The notes under the pieces: generated by a model | Seen by the model: only the letters and a program-made list of their open reading frames with translations | What the model was told of the DNA's origin: nothing | The model's database searches: none | Program-made: the position numbers and the translations under genes | Assembly: GCA_023435855.1 (NCBI GenBank) | Contig: JAEZLG010000223.1 | Location: 1-6,604, forward strand | Direction of reading: 5' to 3' | DNA length: 6,604 bases | Origin: Bacillota bacterium | GTDB lineage: Bacteria > Bacillota > Clostridia > Christensenellales > CAG-138 | Shown: in pieces, positions 1 to 5,595 of the stretch | Position numbering within the stretch: position 1 is the stretch's first letter | Layout: the number at the start of each line of letters is the position of its first letter

Positions 1-1
1 A

Positions 2-94
2 GATAGTACGGTCGAGCTATCGCTTGCAGAGTTGGAAAAGCATTCTTCTCCGGCGGGGTGGGTTGATGTGTGTAAGGGTTGGTATGGCGAATAA
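2..94 (+). CDS. C-terminal tail of an unidentified protein (partial, runs off left edge)
   Basis: An open frame enters from the left edge and ends at TAA 92-94, giving 30 residues that end in GWVDVCKGWYGE. Composition is protein-like: an alternating hydrophobic stretch (STVELSLAELEKH) is followed by a Gly/Trp-rich end. The frame beginning at base 3 is also open, to 122, but its translation is rich in Arg, Ser and Trp and less convincing. The strong plus-strand terminator 68 nt downstream (163-199) supports a plus-strand gene ending here. The fragment is too short to assign a family. The call rests on the terminator position and residue composition only. Confidence 0.4.
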   Translation, partial: DSTVELSLAELEKHSSPAGWVDVCKGWYGE

Positions 95-162
95 CCTTAA
101 AAAGTTTACTATATGGGCGTAGGATACGCTATTTTAACTACCGAATTGCAGATATAACGTGG

Positions 163-199
163 AAACCGTGTGCTTCAATGATGAAACACACGGTTTTTT
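163..199 (+). terminator. Intrinsic terminator of the upstream plus-strand gene
   Basis: A perfect 10-bp stem AAACCGTGTG (163-172) / CACACGGTTT (187-196) continues past one C/A mismatch into TTCA (174-177) / TGAA (182-185), closed by an ATGA tetraloop. A run of six T (194-199) follows immediately on the plus strand. On the minus strand the tail is only TTTCC, so it is a good terminator for rightward transcription and at best a weak stop for the convergent helicase gene that ends at 224. Confidence 0.85.
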
Positions 200-223
200 G
201 TTACTCTGTGACCGGGTGAATGC

Positions 224-2455
224 CTAGGCTTTTATAAAATCAAGCAATTCCGTCATTTCCCCGACATAGTACACATGAAGTGCATGCAATGCGCGCGTAC
301 ATGCCGTATAGAGGTAGAGCCGCTCATCCGGCGTATAGTTCTCTTTGCTTGCGTTATAAACAATCACCGCATCAAATTCGAGTCCCTTTGCGAGGTACAC
401 GGGCATCACCACAGTGCCGCGCACATATTCCTCATCGCCTGATAGCACAGCTTTGAGGGGAGTCTTACGGCGCATATAAGCATAGACATCAACCGCCTCT
501 CTTTTTGTACGCGTCAATATGCCTATGGAAGAAAAGCCTTTCTCTGTAAACGATTGCACGTCTGCAACAATATGTTGTCTTAGTTCCGCTTCGTCCTTAA
601 AACCCACTGTGACTGGCTCACTGCCGTGTCGTTCAACACTGTCCTCTATAAACGGTCTATTAAGGATGCGCCTCGAGAAGCGCGTGATTTCAAGCGTAGA
701 GCGGTAGCTTTTGCTCAGTTGAAGGTGAAGTGTGCTGCCCTCGGGGAAAATAGCATTTAGCTTTTCCTCTCCGTAAACACCCTCGCGCATATACGGGTGG
801 ATGGTCTGACTGGGGTCACCGAGAAGCGTAAGTTTTGTATGGCCGAATAAAAGGCGGAGTATTTCCAGTTGGAGTAAAGTATAATCCTGCGCCTCATCCA
901 CAATCAAAAAGCGCACGGCAGCGGTTTTCACAGCGCCGCCCCAAACGCTTTTGAGATAAAACAAGGCTATCTGATCCTCGTAATAAAGCTTTTTCGCTTC
1001 AAGCGCTTCGAATGTGAACGAGCGTATGTTTTCCATATCAGCTCTATTGGCCTTATCCGCTGTATCAACGAGGTGGTCATAAAACGCGCGATACAATTTG
1101 ATAGGATCATAGGTTGTGATGCGCTCGACGTTTTCGCGTATCTCCTTAAACTCACTTTTTACAATCGCGGTGCTTTTAAAAAGAAGCTCCTGCCTGTCGA
1201 GTATTTTAGACTTTTCCTTAAGTGTTTCGGAAATCTCTTTTTTGCGCGCGGACTCCAATGGGTTAAGAAGGTATTCGATACGTGCTCTTAGCTTCATGAG
1301 GCGTCGCTCCAGCGGTAAAAAGGCATATTCCTCCCGGAACAGACGCTTTTGCTCCTCAGCGCTTACAATGAGCTTATCCTTAAATTTTATGTCAAAAAAT
1401 CCAGTACCTTCATTCTGCATGCAGTCTGCATAAGCTTTGATACGTTTTAAAAATTCTTCCGAAGACTTTAAGCACATGTTGAAAAAGCGTGCTTTAAAAT
1501 ACGGGCGCGATTTCCCTGCATACAGATATTCCATCATATCGCAAAACCGCTCATTTATAAGACCCGTGCGGAGCGTGCCCTGCATAAATGCCTCGAAGGT
1601 GGTGCTAAGAAGGTTTTCCTCGCCGAGTTCCGGAAGTACTTCGGAAATATAATCGTTGAAGATAGCGTTGGGGGAGAGAATTAAGATGTTCTTTTCCGTG
1701 ACGGTGTCTTTGTGCTTATACAATAAATATGCCGCACGATGGAGTGCGACGGAAGTCTTACCGCTGCCGGCAGGTCCTTGCACAATGAGATTTTGAAAGC
1801 TTTCGTTGCGGATAGCGCGGTTTTGCTCACGCTGTATGGAGGTGACGATGGCCTTCATCTTGCTGTCAGCACTTCTGCCTAAGATTTGCCGCAGCATTTC
1901 ATCATCGATCTTTAGGCTGCTGTCAAACATATAGACAAGCTTACCGTCAGCAATTTTATACTGCCGTTTGCGCGTAATTTCACCTTCTACAGTACCCTTG
2001 GGGCAAAGGTAGGATGCAGTTCCTACGTCAAAATCGTAAAACATACCGGAAACGGGCGCACGCCAGTCGTATACGAGTATGGAATACTTCTCATCGATGA
2101 GGTTAAATGTGCCGATATAGAAGGGCTTTTCCTCTTGGCCCTCCTCTTTAAAATCTATGCGGGCAAAGTAGGGGGACTGTGCAATCTTAAAGTACTTATC
2201 CTTTTGACTTTTTATAAACACATGGCTGCGTTTTTGCTGTTTCATGGCACCGATGTACTCCATGAACTCTACAATTTGATCGAGCTCGCCTGAGGAGGCG
2301 ATGGGGCCTACTTCCTCCCAAAGCTCCTTTTGCGTTCTCAATGCATCCTCTTTGAGCTTTTCGTCGCTCTCGCCGTATTTTAAATACTGTCGTTGCGCCT
2401 CTGCAACCACCGTTTCAAGCCATTGTTCTTCCAGCTTCTTTTCCAAATCATCCAT
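224..2455 (-). CDS. helD: HelD-type RNA polymerase recycling helicase (UvrD/SF1 superfamily)
   Basis: The product has 743 residues, close to Bacillus subtilis HelD (about 774). HelD is an SF1-like ATPase that inserts arms into RNA polymerase and releases stalled or post-termination complexes from DNA and RNA. Seen in order: a charged helical N-terminal arm (about 1-80); the HelD-typical YDWRAPVSGMFYDF segment (about 129-142); a Q-motif-like REQNRAIR (209-216); Walker A GPAGSGKTS (227-235); a long charged helical insertion (about 300-480); Walker B LIVDEAQD (517-524); motif III LLGDPSQTI (544-552); SYRST (583-587); LAKGLEFDAVIVYN (688-701); and motif VI YLYTACTRALH (714-724). All ATPase motifs look intact. 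The ATG at 2455 is preceded by GAGGT at 2464-2468 with 8-nt spacing. It is a stand-alone transcription unit. A generic UvrD-like DNA helicase is the alternative, but the N-terminal arm and DWRAP segment favour HelD. Confidence 0.92.
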   Translation of the reverse strand: MDDLEKKLEEQWLETVVAEAQRQYLKYGESDEKLKEDALRTQKELWEEVGPIASSGELDQIVEFMEYIGAMKQQKRSHVFIKSQKDKYFKIAQSPYFARIDFKEEGQEEKPFYIGTFNLIDEKYSILVYDWRAPVSGMFYDFDVGTASYLCPKGTVEGEITRKRQYKIADGKLVYMFDSSLKIDDEMLRQILGRSADSKMKAIVTSIQREQNRAIRNESFQNLIVQGPAGSGKTSVALHRAAYLLYKHKDTVTEKNILILSPNAIFNDYISEVLPELGEENLLSTTFEAFMQGTLRTGLINERFCDMMEYLYAGKSRPYFKARFFNMCLKSSEEFLKRIKAYADCMQNEGTGFFDIKFKDKLIVSAEEQKRLFREEYAFLPLERRLMKLRARIEYLLNPLESARKKEISETLKEKSKILDRQELLFKSTAIVKSEFKEIRENVERITTYDPIKLYRAFYDHLVDTADKANRADMENIRSFTFEALEAKKLYYEDQIALFYLKSVWGGAVKTAAVRFLIVDEAQDYTLLQLEILRLLFGHTKLTLLGDPSQTIHPYMREGVYGEEKLNAIFPEGSTLHLQLSKSYRSTLEITRFSRRILNRPFIEDSVERHGSEPVTVGFKDEAELRQHIVADVQSFTEKGFSSIGILTRTKREAVDVYAYMRRKTPLKAVLSGDEEYVRGTVVMPVYLAKGLEFDAVIVYNASKENYTPDERLYLYTACTRALHALHVYYVGEMTELLDFIKA

Positions 2456-2519
2456 CGTGCGTTACCTCAGAATTCAAAGCCTTACCTAAATCATATTGTC
2501 AGCATATCGCGGTTAGGCT

Positions 2520-2545
2520 ATCATACAGAATTGAATAATTAACAA
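2520..2545 (-). promoter_or_regulatory. Putative helD promoter
   Basis: On the minus strand, TATGAT (2525-2520) matches the -10 consensus at five of six positions and lies about 65 nt upstream of the helD start. The best -35 candidate is TTGTTA (2545-2540), but the spacer is only 14 nt, shorter than the usual 16-18. The assignment is therefore weak. The candidate -35 overlaps the palindrome at 2538-2553. Confidence 0.3.
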
Positions 2546-2553
2546 ATGTTAAT
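2538..2553. repeat. 16-bp palindrome over the helD promoter (possible operator)
   Basis: ATTAACA (2538-2544) and TGTTAAT (2547-2553) form perfect 7-bp arms around a central AA. It lies in the gap between exonuclease and helicase and overlaps the candidate -35 of helD, the geometry expected of a dimeric repressor site. No T tract follows on either strand, so it is not a terminator. The AT-rich sequence leaves a fair chance of coincidence. Confidence 0.4.
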
Positions 2554-2632
2554 GGACAAGAACTCAAACAACGCTCTCTTCGGCTATCTGTGCGGTTTTA
2601 GGTATAATCCGTTTCAACCGCTTTTTCGTATC

Positions 2633-3169
2633 TTACCGATATACCCTTACATCCTTCTCCGTCAATCCGTAGTTTCTCCCAAGATGTTCAAATATTTCTC
2701 GGCAAGCAATCGCGTCGCTCAGTGCATGATGGTGTTCAAGGGTAATACCTAAGCCTCTTGAAAGGTCGTTAAGCTTATGGCTTCCGTACCTCTCTCGCGG
2801 GATGTGCCTGCGGGCGAGAAGCACCGTGCAAACATAGTACATCTCGGGAATAATCAGTTCGTGCCTTAAAAGGGAGGATTGAATAACGCTAAGATCAAAC
2901 GTCGCATTATGTGCGATTAAAAGTCCATCGAAGAAAGGGGCAATCTCTTTCCAGACCTCGGGGAAGGTAGGCGCGTCGTAAACCATATCCTCCGTAATGC
3001 CGTGTATAAGAACATTGCTGTAATCAAAGTCCGCCTCGGGGTTGACGAGGTATTCCCTTTGGAACGTTACCTCGCCGTCTTTCACATGTACGAGGCCGAT
3101 GGAACAAAGGGAATTGTTGTTGCGGTTTGGCGTTTCCACATCGAAGGCGGTATAGCTGAAACTTTCCAT
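2633..3169 (-). CDS. DEDDh-family 3'-5' exonuclease (DnaQ/epsilon-like)
   Basis: This 178-residue protein is essentially one RNase-T/DnaQ exonuclease domain, which removes nucleotides from 3' ends with two metal ions. All five expected catalytic residues are visible: D10 and E12 in FDVETPN (ExoI), D92 in HNATFD (87-92, ExoII), and H147 and D152 in HHALSD (147-152, ExoIII). HGITEDM (56-62) is also typical of DnaQ-like proteins. No polymerase, BRCT or helicase domain is attached, so it is a stand-alone exonuclease rather than part of PolC. Whether the substrate is DNA or RNA cannot be read from the sequence. The ATG at 3169 has GAGG at 3180-3183 with a slightly long 10-nt spacer. That site overlaps the TGA of the upstream glycosyltransferase gene, 12 nt away, so the two are probably co-transcribed and may be translationally coupled. 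Confidence 0.9.
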   Translation of the reverse strand: MESFSYTAFDVETPNRNNNSLCSIGLVHVKDGEVTFQREYLVNPEADFDYSNVLIHGITEDMVYDAPTFPEVWKEIAPFFDGLLIAHNATFDLSVIQSSLLRHELIIPEMYYVCTVLLARRHIPRERYGSHKLNDLSRGLGITLEHHHALSDAIACREIFEHLGRNYGLTEKDVRVYR

Positions 3170-3181
3170 GGGTTTCTATCC

Positions 3182-4210
3182 TCAGATGCCTTTTTTGGAT
3201 GTGCTTTCATCGGCTTTTTTGAATATGACAAATTTCTGCATCAGGTAGTTGAAGGCAAAAAGCACTACATCTATGGCCATCTTAGCGAGGAAGTTGTTTA
3301 GTCCGTTTCTTGTAAGCAGGCTCACAAGAAGGGAGCCTGCTGTCATGGAAAATGTTGCCAGCGCAGCGTAGCCGAGCATGTTTTTTAGGCTATGTTTGCG
3401 ATGAAAAACAAACCGACGGTTGAGCTCGTAATTGAGCACACCGCTTGAAGCCTTTGCTATGCCGTAGCTCCAAGCAGGCGGCAAAAAGGATAGAAGTATT
3501 GCGTAAACTAAGTAGTCGAACGCAGTACCGCTAAGCGATGAAAGCGAGTATTTGATGACGCGCGAGAATACGCGCCAGCCATCGCGAAGTGCATGAAAAT
3601 GCGAAGCGCGGTTGTTATCGATATAGATGGTTTCTATTGGGATCTCCTCATAGCGTATTTCCCAATGCTTTATAGCCAAGAGCATGTTCATCTCGTACTC
3701 GTAACGCTCGCCGCTAAGCTCCAATAGCCTCTCAAACAAGGATGCGGGAAACCCTCGTAAGCCCGTTTGCGTATCGGAAACGCGGATACTTGTGAGCGAG
3801 CGAAAGAAAAAGCGCGTTACGGTATTGCCAAAGCGCGAGCGCGGAGGCATTTTTGATAAATCCCGCACGCCCAAATATAGCGTATCGGGATGACGCAGCA
3901 TCTCGTCGCTTATGCGGCTTATATCCTTAGCGCTGTGCTGTCCGTCTGCGTCCGCGGTGATAATGCCTTTAGCGTCGCCCAAGCCTTTGATATACCGTAT
4001 ACCCGTTTTTAGCGCCTCACCTTTGCCGAGATTAATTGTGTGTTTGAGTACAACCGCACCTAAATCTTGCGCAAGTGAGAAAACTTGCGAGCAATCAGGG
4101 CGGCTTCCGTCGTCCACAACAACCACTTTAAAATCAGCTGCAAGCTCTTGAACAAGCGGCAAAAGCCGCATGTCGGGCTGGTAGGCAGGGATAAGCACGT
4201 AAATGCACAT
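3182..4210 (-). CDS. Bifunctional GT2 glycosyltransferase / GtrA-like membrane protein
   Basis: The 342-residue product fuses two domains. Residues 1-215 form a GT-A fold of the dolichyl-phosphate-mannose-synthase type: IPAYQP (7-12), VVDDGS (31-36), a metal-binding DAD in ITADADGQH (84-92), and SDTQTGLRGFP (145-155). Residues from about 218 match a GtrA domain with four predicted membrane helices near 226-245, 247-270, 279-299 and 310-331. GT2 enzymes of this type load a sugar onto a polyprenyl phosphate. GtrA proteins are associated with moving or using such lipid-linked sugars at the membrane. The fusion suggests synthesis and translocation of a lipid-linked sugar for surface-polymer decoration; the sugar is unknown. 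The ATG at 4210 follows GAGG (4218-4221) at 7 nt. The gene precedes the exonuclease gene in a likely operon and diverges from the phosphodiester glycosidase gene. Confidence 0.9.
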   Translation of the reverse strand: MCIYVLIPAYQPDMRLLPLVQELAADFKVVVVDDGSRPDCSQVFSLAQDLGAVVLKHTINLGKGEALKTGIRYIKGLGDAKGIITADADGQHSAKDISRISDEMLRHPDTLYLGVRDLSKMPPRSRFGNTVTRFFFRSLTSIRVSDTQTGLRGFPASLFERLLELSGERYEYEMNMLLAIKHWEIRYEEIPIETIYIDNNRASHFHALRDGWRVFSRVIKYSLSSLSGTAFDYLVYAILLSFLPPAWSYGIAKASSGVLNYELNRRFVFHRKHSLKNMLGYAALATFSMTAGSLLVSLLTRNGLNNFLAKMAIDVVLFAFNYLMQKFVIFKKADESTSKKGI

Positions 4211-4233
4211 AAACTTTCCTCGATAAAAAACGA

Positions 4234-4247
4234 TTGCGTGATACCGT
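4234..4247 (+). repeat. Direct repeat element, compact copy (TTGCGTGATACCGT)
   Basis: The 14-nt sequence TTGCGTGATACCGT lies between the predicted glycosyltransferase promoter and its start codon. The same sequence, split by 8 extra bases, recurs in the same orientation at 4395-4416, where those bases complete a TATAAT box. A shared factor-binding site or a local duplication are both possible. Confidence 0.5.
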
Positions 4248-4270
4248 CAAATCGGCGGATATTACATTTG

Positions 4271-4299
4271 ATTGTACCATTTTTTATGGCAGCTTGGAA
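4271..4299 (-). promoter_or_regulatory. Promoter of the glycosyltransferase-exonuclease operon
   Basis: Reading the minus strand, TACAAT (4276-4271) is preceded by TGG, giving an extended -10 element. A partial -35 TTCCAA (4299-4294) sits 17 nt upstream, with three of six consensus positions. Transcription would start near 4264, leaving a leader of about 50 nt that contains the compact TTGCGTGATACCGT element and the ribosome binding site at 4218-4221. Confidence 0.5.
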
Positions 4300-4305
4300 G
4301 TAGCG

Positions 4306-4342
4306 TTACACAAGGATTTCCATCCTATAAAATGCTGTGTAA
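4306..4342. repeat. Inverted repeat with internal hairpin
   Basis: TTACACA (4306-4312) and TGTGTAA (4336-4342) are perfect complementary arms. Between them AGGAT (4313-4317) and ATCCT (4322-4326) form an inner 5-bp hairpin with a TTCC loop. No T run follows on either strand, so it is not an intrinsic terminator. It lies just upstream of the glycosyltransferase promoter and about 60 bp upstream of the first plus-strand -10 box, a position suitable for a regulator site. Confidence 0.45.
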
Positions 4343-4394
4343 GTTCATAAATACCGAGTAAAAGTGAACGTGTTTTCTGCATACATTTTATGGG

Positions 4395-4416
4395 TTGCGT
4401 GATATAATGATACCGT
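4395..4416 (+). repeat. Direct repeat element, interrupted copy
   Basis: TTGCGTGA (4395-4402) and TACCGT (4411-4416) are the two parts of the 14-nt element seen intact at 4234-4247, separated here by the eight bases TATAATGA. Those bases supply the TATAAT of the promoter at 4400-4408. The arrangement looks like a duplication in which one copy gained or lost 8 bp. Confidence 0.5.
4400..4408 (+). promoter_or_regulatory. Plus-strand extended -10 promoter (distal)
   Basis: TGATATAAT gives a perfect -10 hexamer (4403-4408) with the TGN extension. A -35 at 17-nt spacing would be CATACA (4380-4385), sharing only the last three consensus bases, as is common for extended -10 promoters. A transcript from here would begin near 4415 and carry a leader of about 190 nt before the glycosidase start, covering the palindrome-rich block. 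It could instead drive a small untranslated RNA. Confidence 0.5.
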
Positions 4417-4444
4417 AAGCGGTCTTATTACACGGCTTATTTTT

Positions 4445-4549
4445 ATGCGCATGCCTAAACGAAAGACCGGTCGTGTGAATGCGTGTGCACATAGGCCACG
4501 GCTATAAAGGGCTCCGGCCCGGATGTTAACATGCGCGGTTATACCATGG
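4445..4549. repeat. Cluster of short perfect palindromes
   Basis: Within 105 bp there are ATGCGCAT (4445-4452), GACCGGTC (4465-4472), TGTGCACA (4484-4491), ATGTTAACAT (4523-4532) and CCATGG (4544-4549). There is also a GGGC/GCCC hairpin with a TCCG loop (4509-4520) overlapping the odd-centred TCCGG-C-CCGGA (4513-4523). GCGCATG (4447-4453) is also complementary to CATGCGC (4530-4536), which could close a long-range helix around the block. The sequence is GC-richer than the flanks. No riboswitch class I know was recognised in it. Confidence 0.5.
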
Positions 4550-4559
4550 ACACATCGCC

Positions 4560-4589
4560 GCATGATATAATCATGCGAGATTATATCTC
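4560..4589 (+). promoter_or_regulatory. Proximal promoter of the glycosidase gene with nested operator-like repeats
   Basis: TGATATAAT (4563-4571) is an extended -10 with a perfect hexamer at 4566-4571. No good -35 is visible at standard spacing. The predicted start near 4578 gives a short leader of about 28 nt. Three inverted repeats overlap it: GCATGAT/ATCATGC (4560-4566 and 4570-4576), GATATAATC/GATTATATC (4564-4572 and 4579-4587) and GAGAT/ATCTC (4577-4581 and 4585-4589). A protein bound here would cover the -10 and start site, so repression is the simplest reading. Confidence 0.55.
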
Positions 4590-4593
4590 AGAT

Positions 4594-4600
4594 GGGGAGA
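4594..4600 (+). promoter_or_regulatory. Ribosome binding site that sets the glycosidase start
   Basis: GGGGAGA lies 6-7 nt before the ATG at 4607. The in-frame upstream ATG at 4592 overlaps this site and has no Shine-Dalgarno sequence of its own, so 4607 is preferred. Confidence 0.8.
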
Positions 4601-4606
4601 AATTGT

Positions 4607-5593
4607 ATGGAAAACGGAGGCAGGAAACGCCTGCGTCCCGTAGGGGTCGTACTGTTTGATATACTCATGGTGGGTGTTGTGCTCGTTGTGTTCTCACTAT
4701 TCCACCATGTATTGCCGAAAATAGAGGAACCCATTGAGCGGATTGTGGACATAGAAGCAAACCCGACTGCACGGCCTTCAAAAACCGCTGCATTGCCGGC
4801 GTCACAGGCGATGGCGACAGCTGCACCCGTACCCACCTACGCCCCGGGGGATTTTACCGCCGCATTTCCTACGGAGGATACCGGCGTCGATGCGACGTAC
4901 AGCTACCAGAGTGATAGCCTTCGTATCGCGGTACATAAAGTGCAGGAAAATGGGATTACCTATTTTGCGGCGGACGTTTGGATTAGGGATATATCTTTAT
5001 TCAAAACGGCTTTTGCGGGCGGTCAATACGGCAAAGGGCAGCGTGAGGCGCCACTTAACATAGCGCGTGAGAACAACGCAATCCTTGCCGCGACGGGCGA
5101 TTATTACGGCGCGCGAAGCTCAGGCGTCGTTATAAGAAACGGAGAGCTATTTAGGGAAAAACCGTACGGAGATGTTTGCGTGTTGTATTTTGACGGCACG
5201 ATGGAGACATTCACGAAAAACGAATTTGACATTGACAGCGCGATTGAAAAAAAGGCGTGGCAGGCTTGGTCGTTTGGACCTGAATTGTTAAAGGACGGGC
5301 TGCCTGTCGAAGAGTTCGGCGGCTCTATCAGCGGTAAAAACCCGCGCTGCGGCATCGGCTACTATGAGCCCGGACATTACTTATTGGTGGTTGCGGATGG
5401 CAGGCAGCAGGGTTATTCCTCGGGCATGACACTTGCGGAATTCTCTTCGCTGTTTTATACCTTAGGCTGTAAGGTTGCCTATAATCTTGATGGCGGCGCG
5501 ACAGCGCAGATGATGTTCGAAGATGAACGCATCAACCTCCCGTCTGATGGCGGTCGCAAATCAAGCGATATTATTTTCTTTGGGGTGGGTTGA
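4607..5593 (+). CDS. Membrane-anchored phosphodiester glycosidase (NAGPA/DUF2233 family)
   Basis: The 328-residue product starts with a basic N-terminus (RKRLR) and one hydrophobic helix at about 12-34 without an evident cleavage site, so it is probably an N-terminal anchor with the rest outside the cell. Residues about 50-82 are rich in Ala, Pro and Thr and look like a flexible spacer. The catalytic domain follows (about 95-328) with family hallmarks: AATGDYYG (161-168), NPRCGIG (245-251), VVADGRQ (261-267), YSSGMTLAEF (270-279), YNLDGGATAQM (292-302) and GGRKSSDIIFF (315-325). The founding member, the mammalian uncovering enzyme NAGPA, removes GlcNAc from a phosphodiester-linked sugar. Bacterial members are often labelled exopolysaccharide proteins and their substrates are mostly unknown. 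A wall or surface glycopolymer phosphodiester is a reasonable guess. It is the first gene of a pair with the small membrane protein 2 nt downstream. Confidence 0.88.
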   Translation: MENGGRKRLRPVGVVLFDILMVGVVLVVFSLFHHVLPKIEEPIERIVDIEANPTARPSKTAALPASQAMATAAPVPTYAPGDFTAAFPTEDTGVDATYSYQSDSLRIAVHKVQENGITYFAADVWIRDISLFKTAFAGGQYGKGQREAPLNIARENNAILAATGDYYGARSSGVVIRNGELFREKPYGDVCVLYFDGTMETFTKNEFDIDSAIEKKAWQAWSFGPELLKDGLPVEEFGGSISGKNPRCGIGYYEPGHYLLVVADGRQQGYSSGMTLAEFSSLFYTLGCKVAYNLDGGATAQMMFEDERINLPSDGGRKSSDIIFFGVG

Positions 5594-5595
5594 AC

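Larger units (their letters stand above)
4211..4606. other. 396-bp divergent intergenic control region
   Basis: No convincing gene lies here. A 72-codon minus-strand open frame (4345-4563) has no ribosome binding site and an unconvincing Arg/Thr/His-rich product. From left to right the region holds the leader and promoter of the glycosyltransferase operon (minus), a hairpin-forming inverted repeat (4306-4342), a plus-strand extended -10 (4400-4408), a palindrome-rich GC-richer block (4445-4549), and a second extended -10 embedded in nested inverted repeats just before the glycosidase gene. Its length and the density of symmetrical sequence suggest more regulation, or a structured leader RNA, than is usual between two divergent genes. 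Confidence 0.75.

Noticed and set aside
116..135. A GGCGTA/TACGCT hairpin followed by ATTTT, considered as a second terminator.
   Set aside because: The loop is only three bases and the T run is short and interrupted; the hairpin at 163-199 is far stronger.
1116..1433. A 105-codon plus-strand open frame opposite the helicase gene.
   Set aside because: It is a shadow of the helD coding strand, rich in Ser, Arg and Leu, with no ribosome binding site.
2603..2608. A perfect TATAAT on the plus strand just past the end of the exonuclease gene.
   Set aside because: It has no TGN extension, no -35 match at 16-18 nt and no plus-strand gene downstream; it also falls in the loop of the inverted repeat at 2592-2621.
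2592..2621. A GCGGTT/AACCGC inverted repeat downstream of the exonuclease gene, considered as its terminator.
   Set aside because: The stem is only 6 bp with an 18-nt loop, and the T run lies on the plus-strand side, the wrong direction for the minus-strand exonuclease gene. No better terminator for that gene was found.
4345..4563. A 72-codon minus-strand open frame within the divergent control region.
   Set aside because: It lacks a ribosome binding site, its product is Arg/His/Thr-rich and resembles no protein fold, and it overlaps two plus-strand promoter elements and the palindrome cluster.
4592..4606. Upstream in-frame ATG at 4592 as the glycosidase start.
   Set aside because: It overlaps the GGGGAGA ribosome binding site and has no Shine-Dalgarno sequence of its own; the ATG at 4607 is correctly spaced.
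4588..4836. A minus-strand open frame opposite the start of the glycosidase gene.
   Set aside because: It lies over the signal-anchor and spacer coding region, has low-complexity Ser/Thr/Gly/Pro composition and no ribosome binding site.
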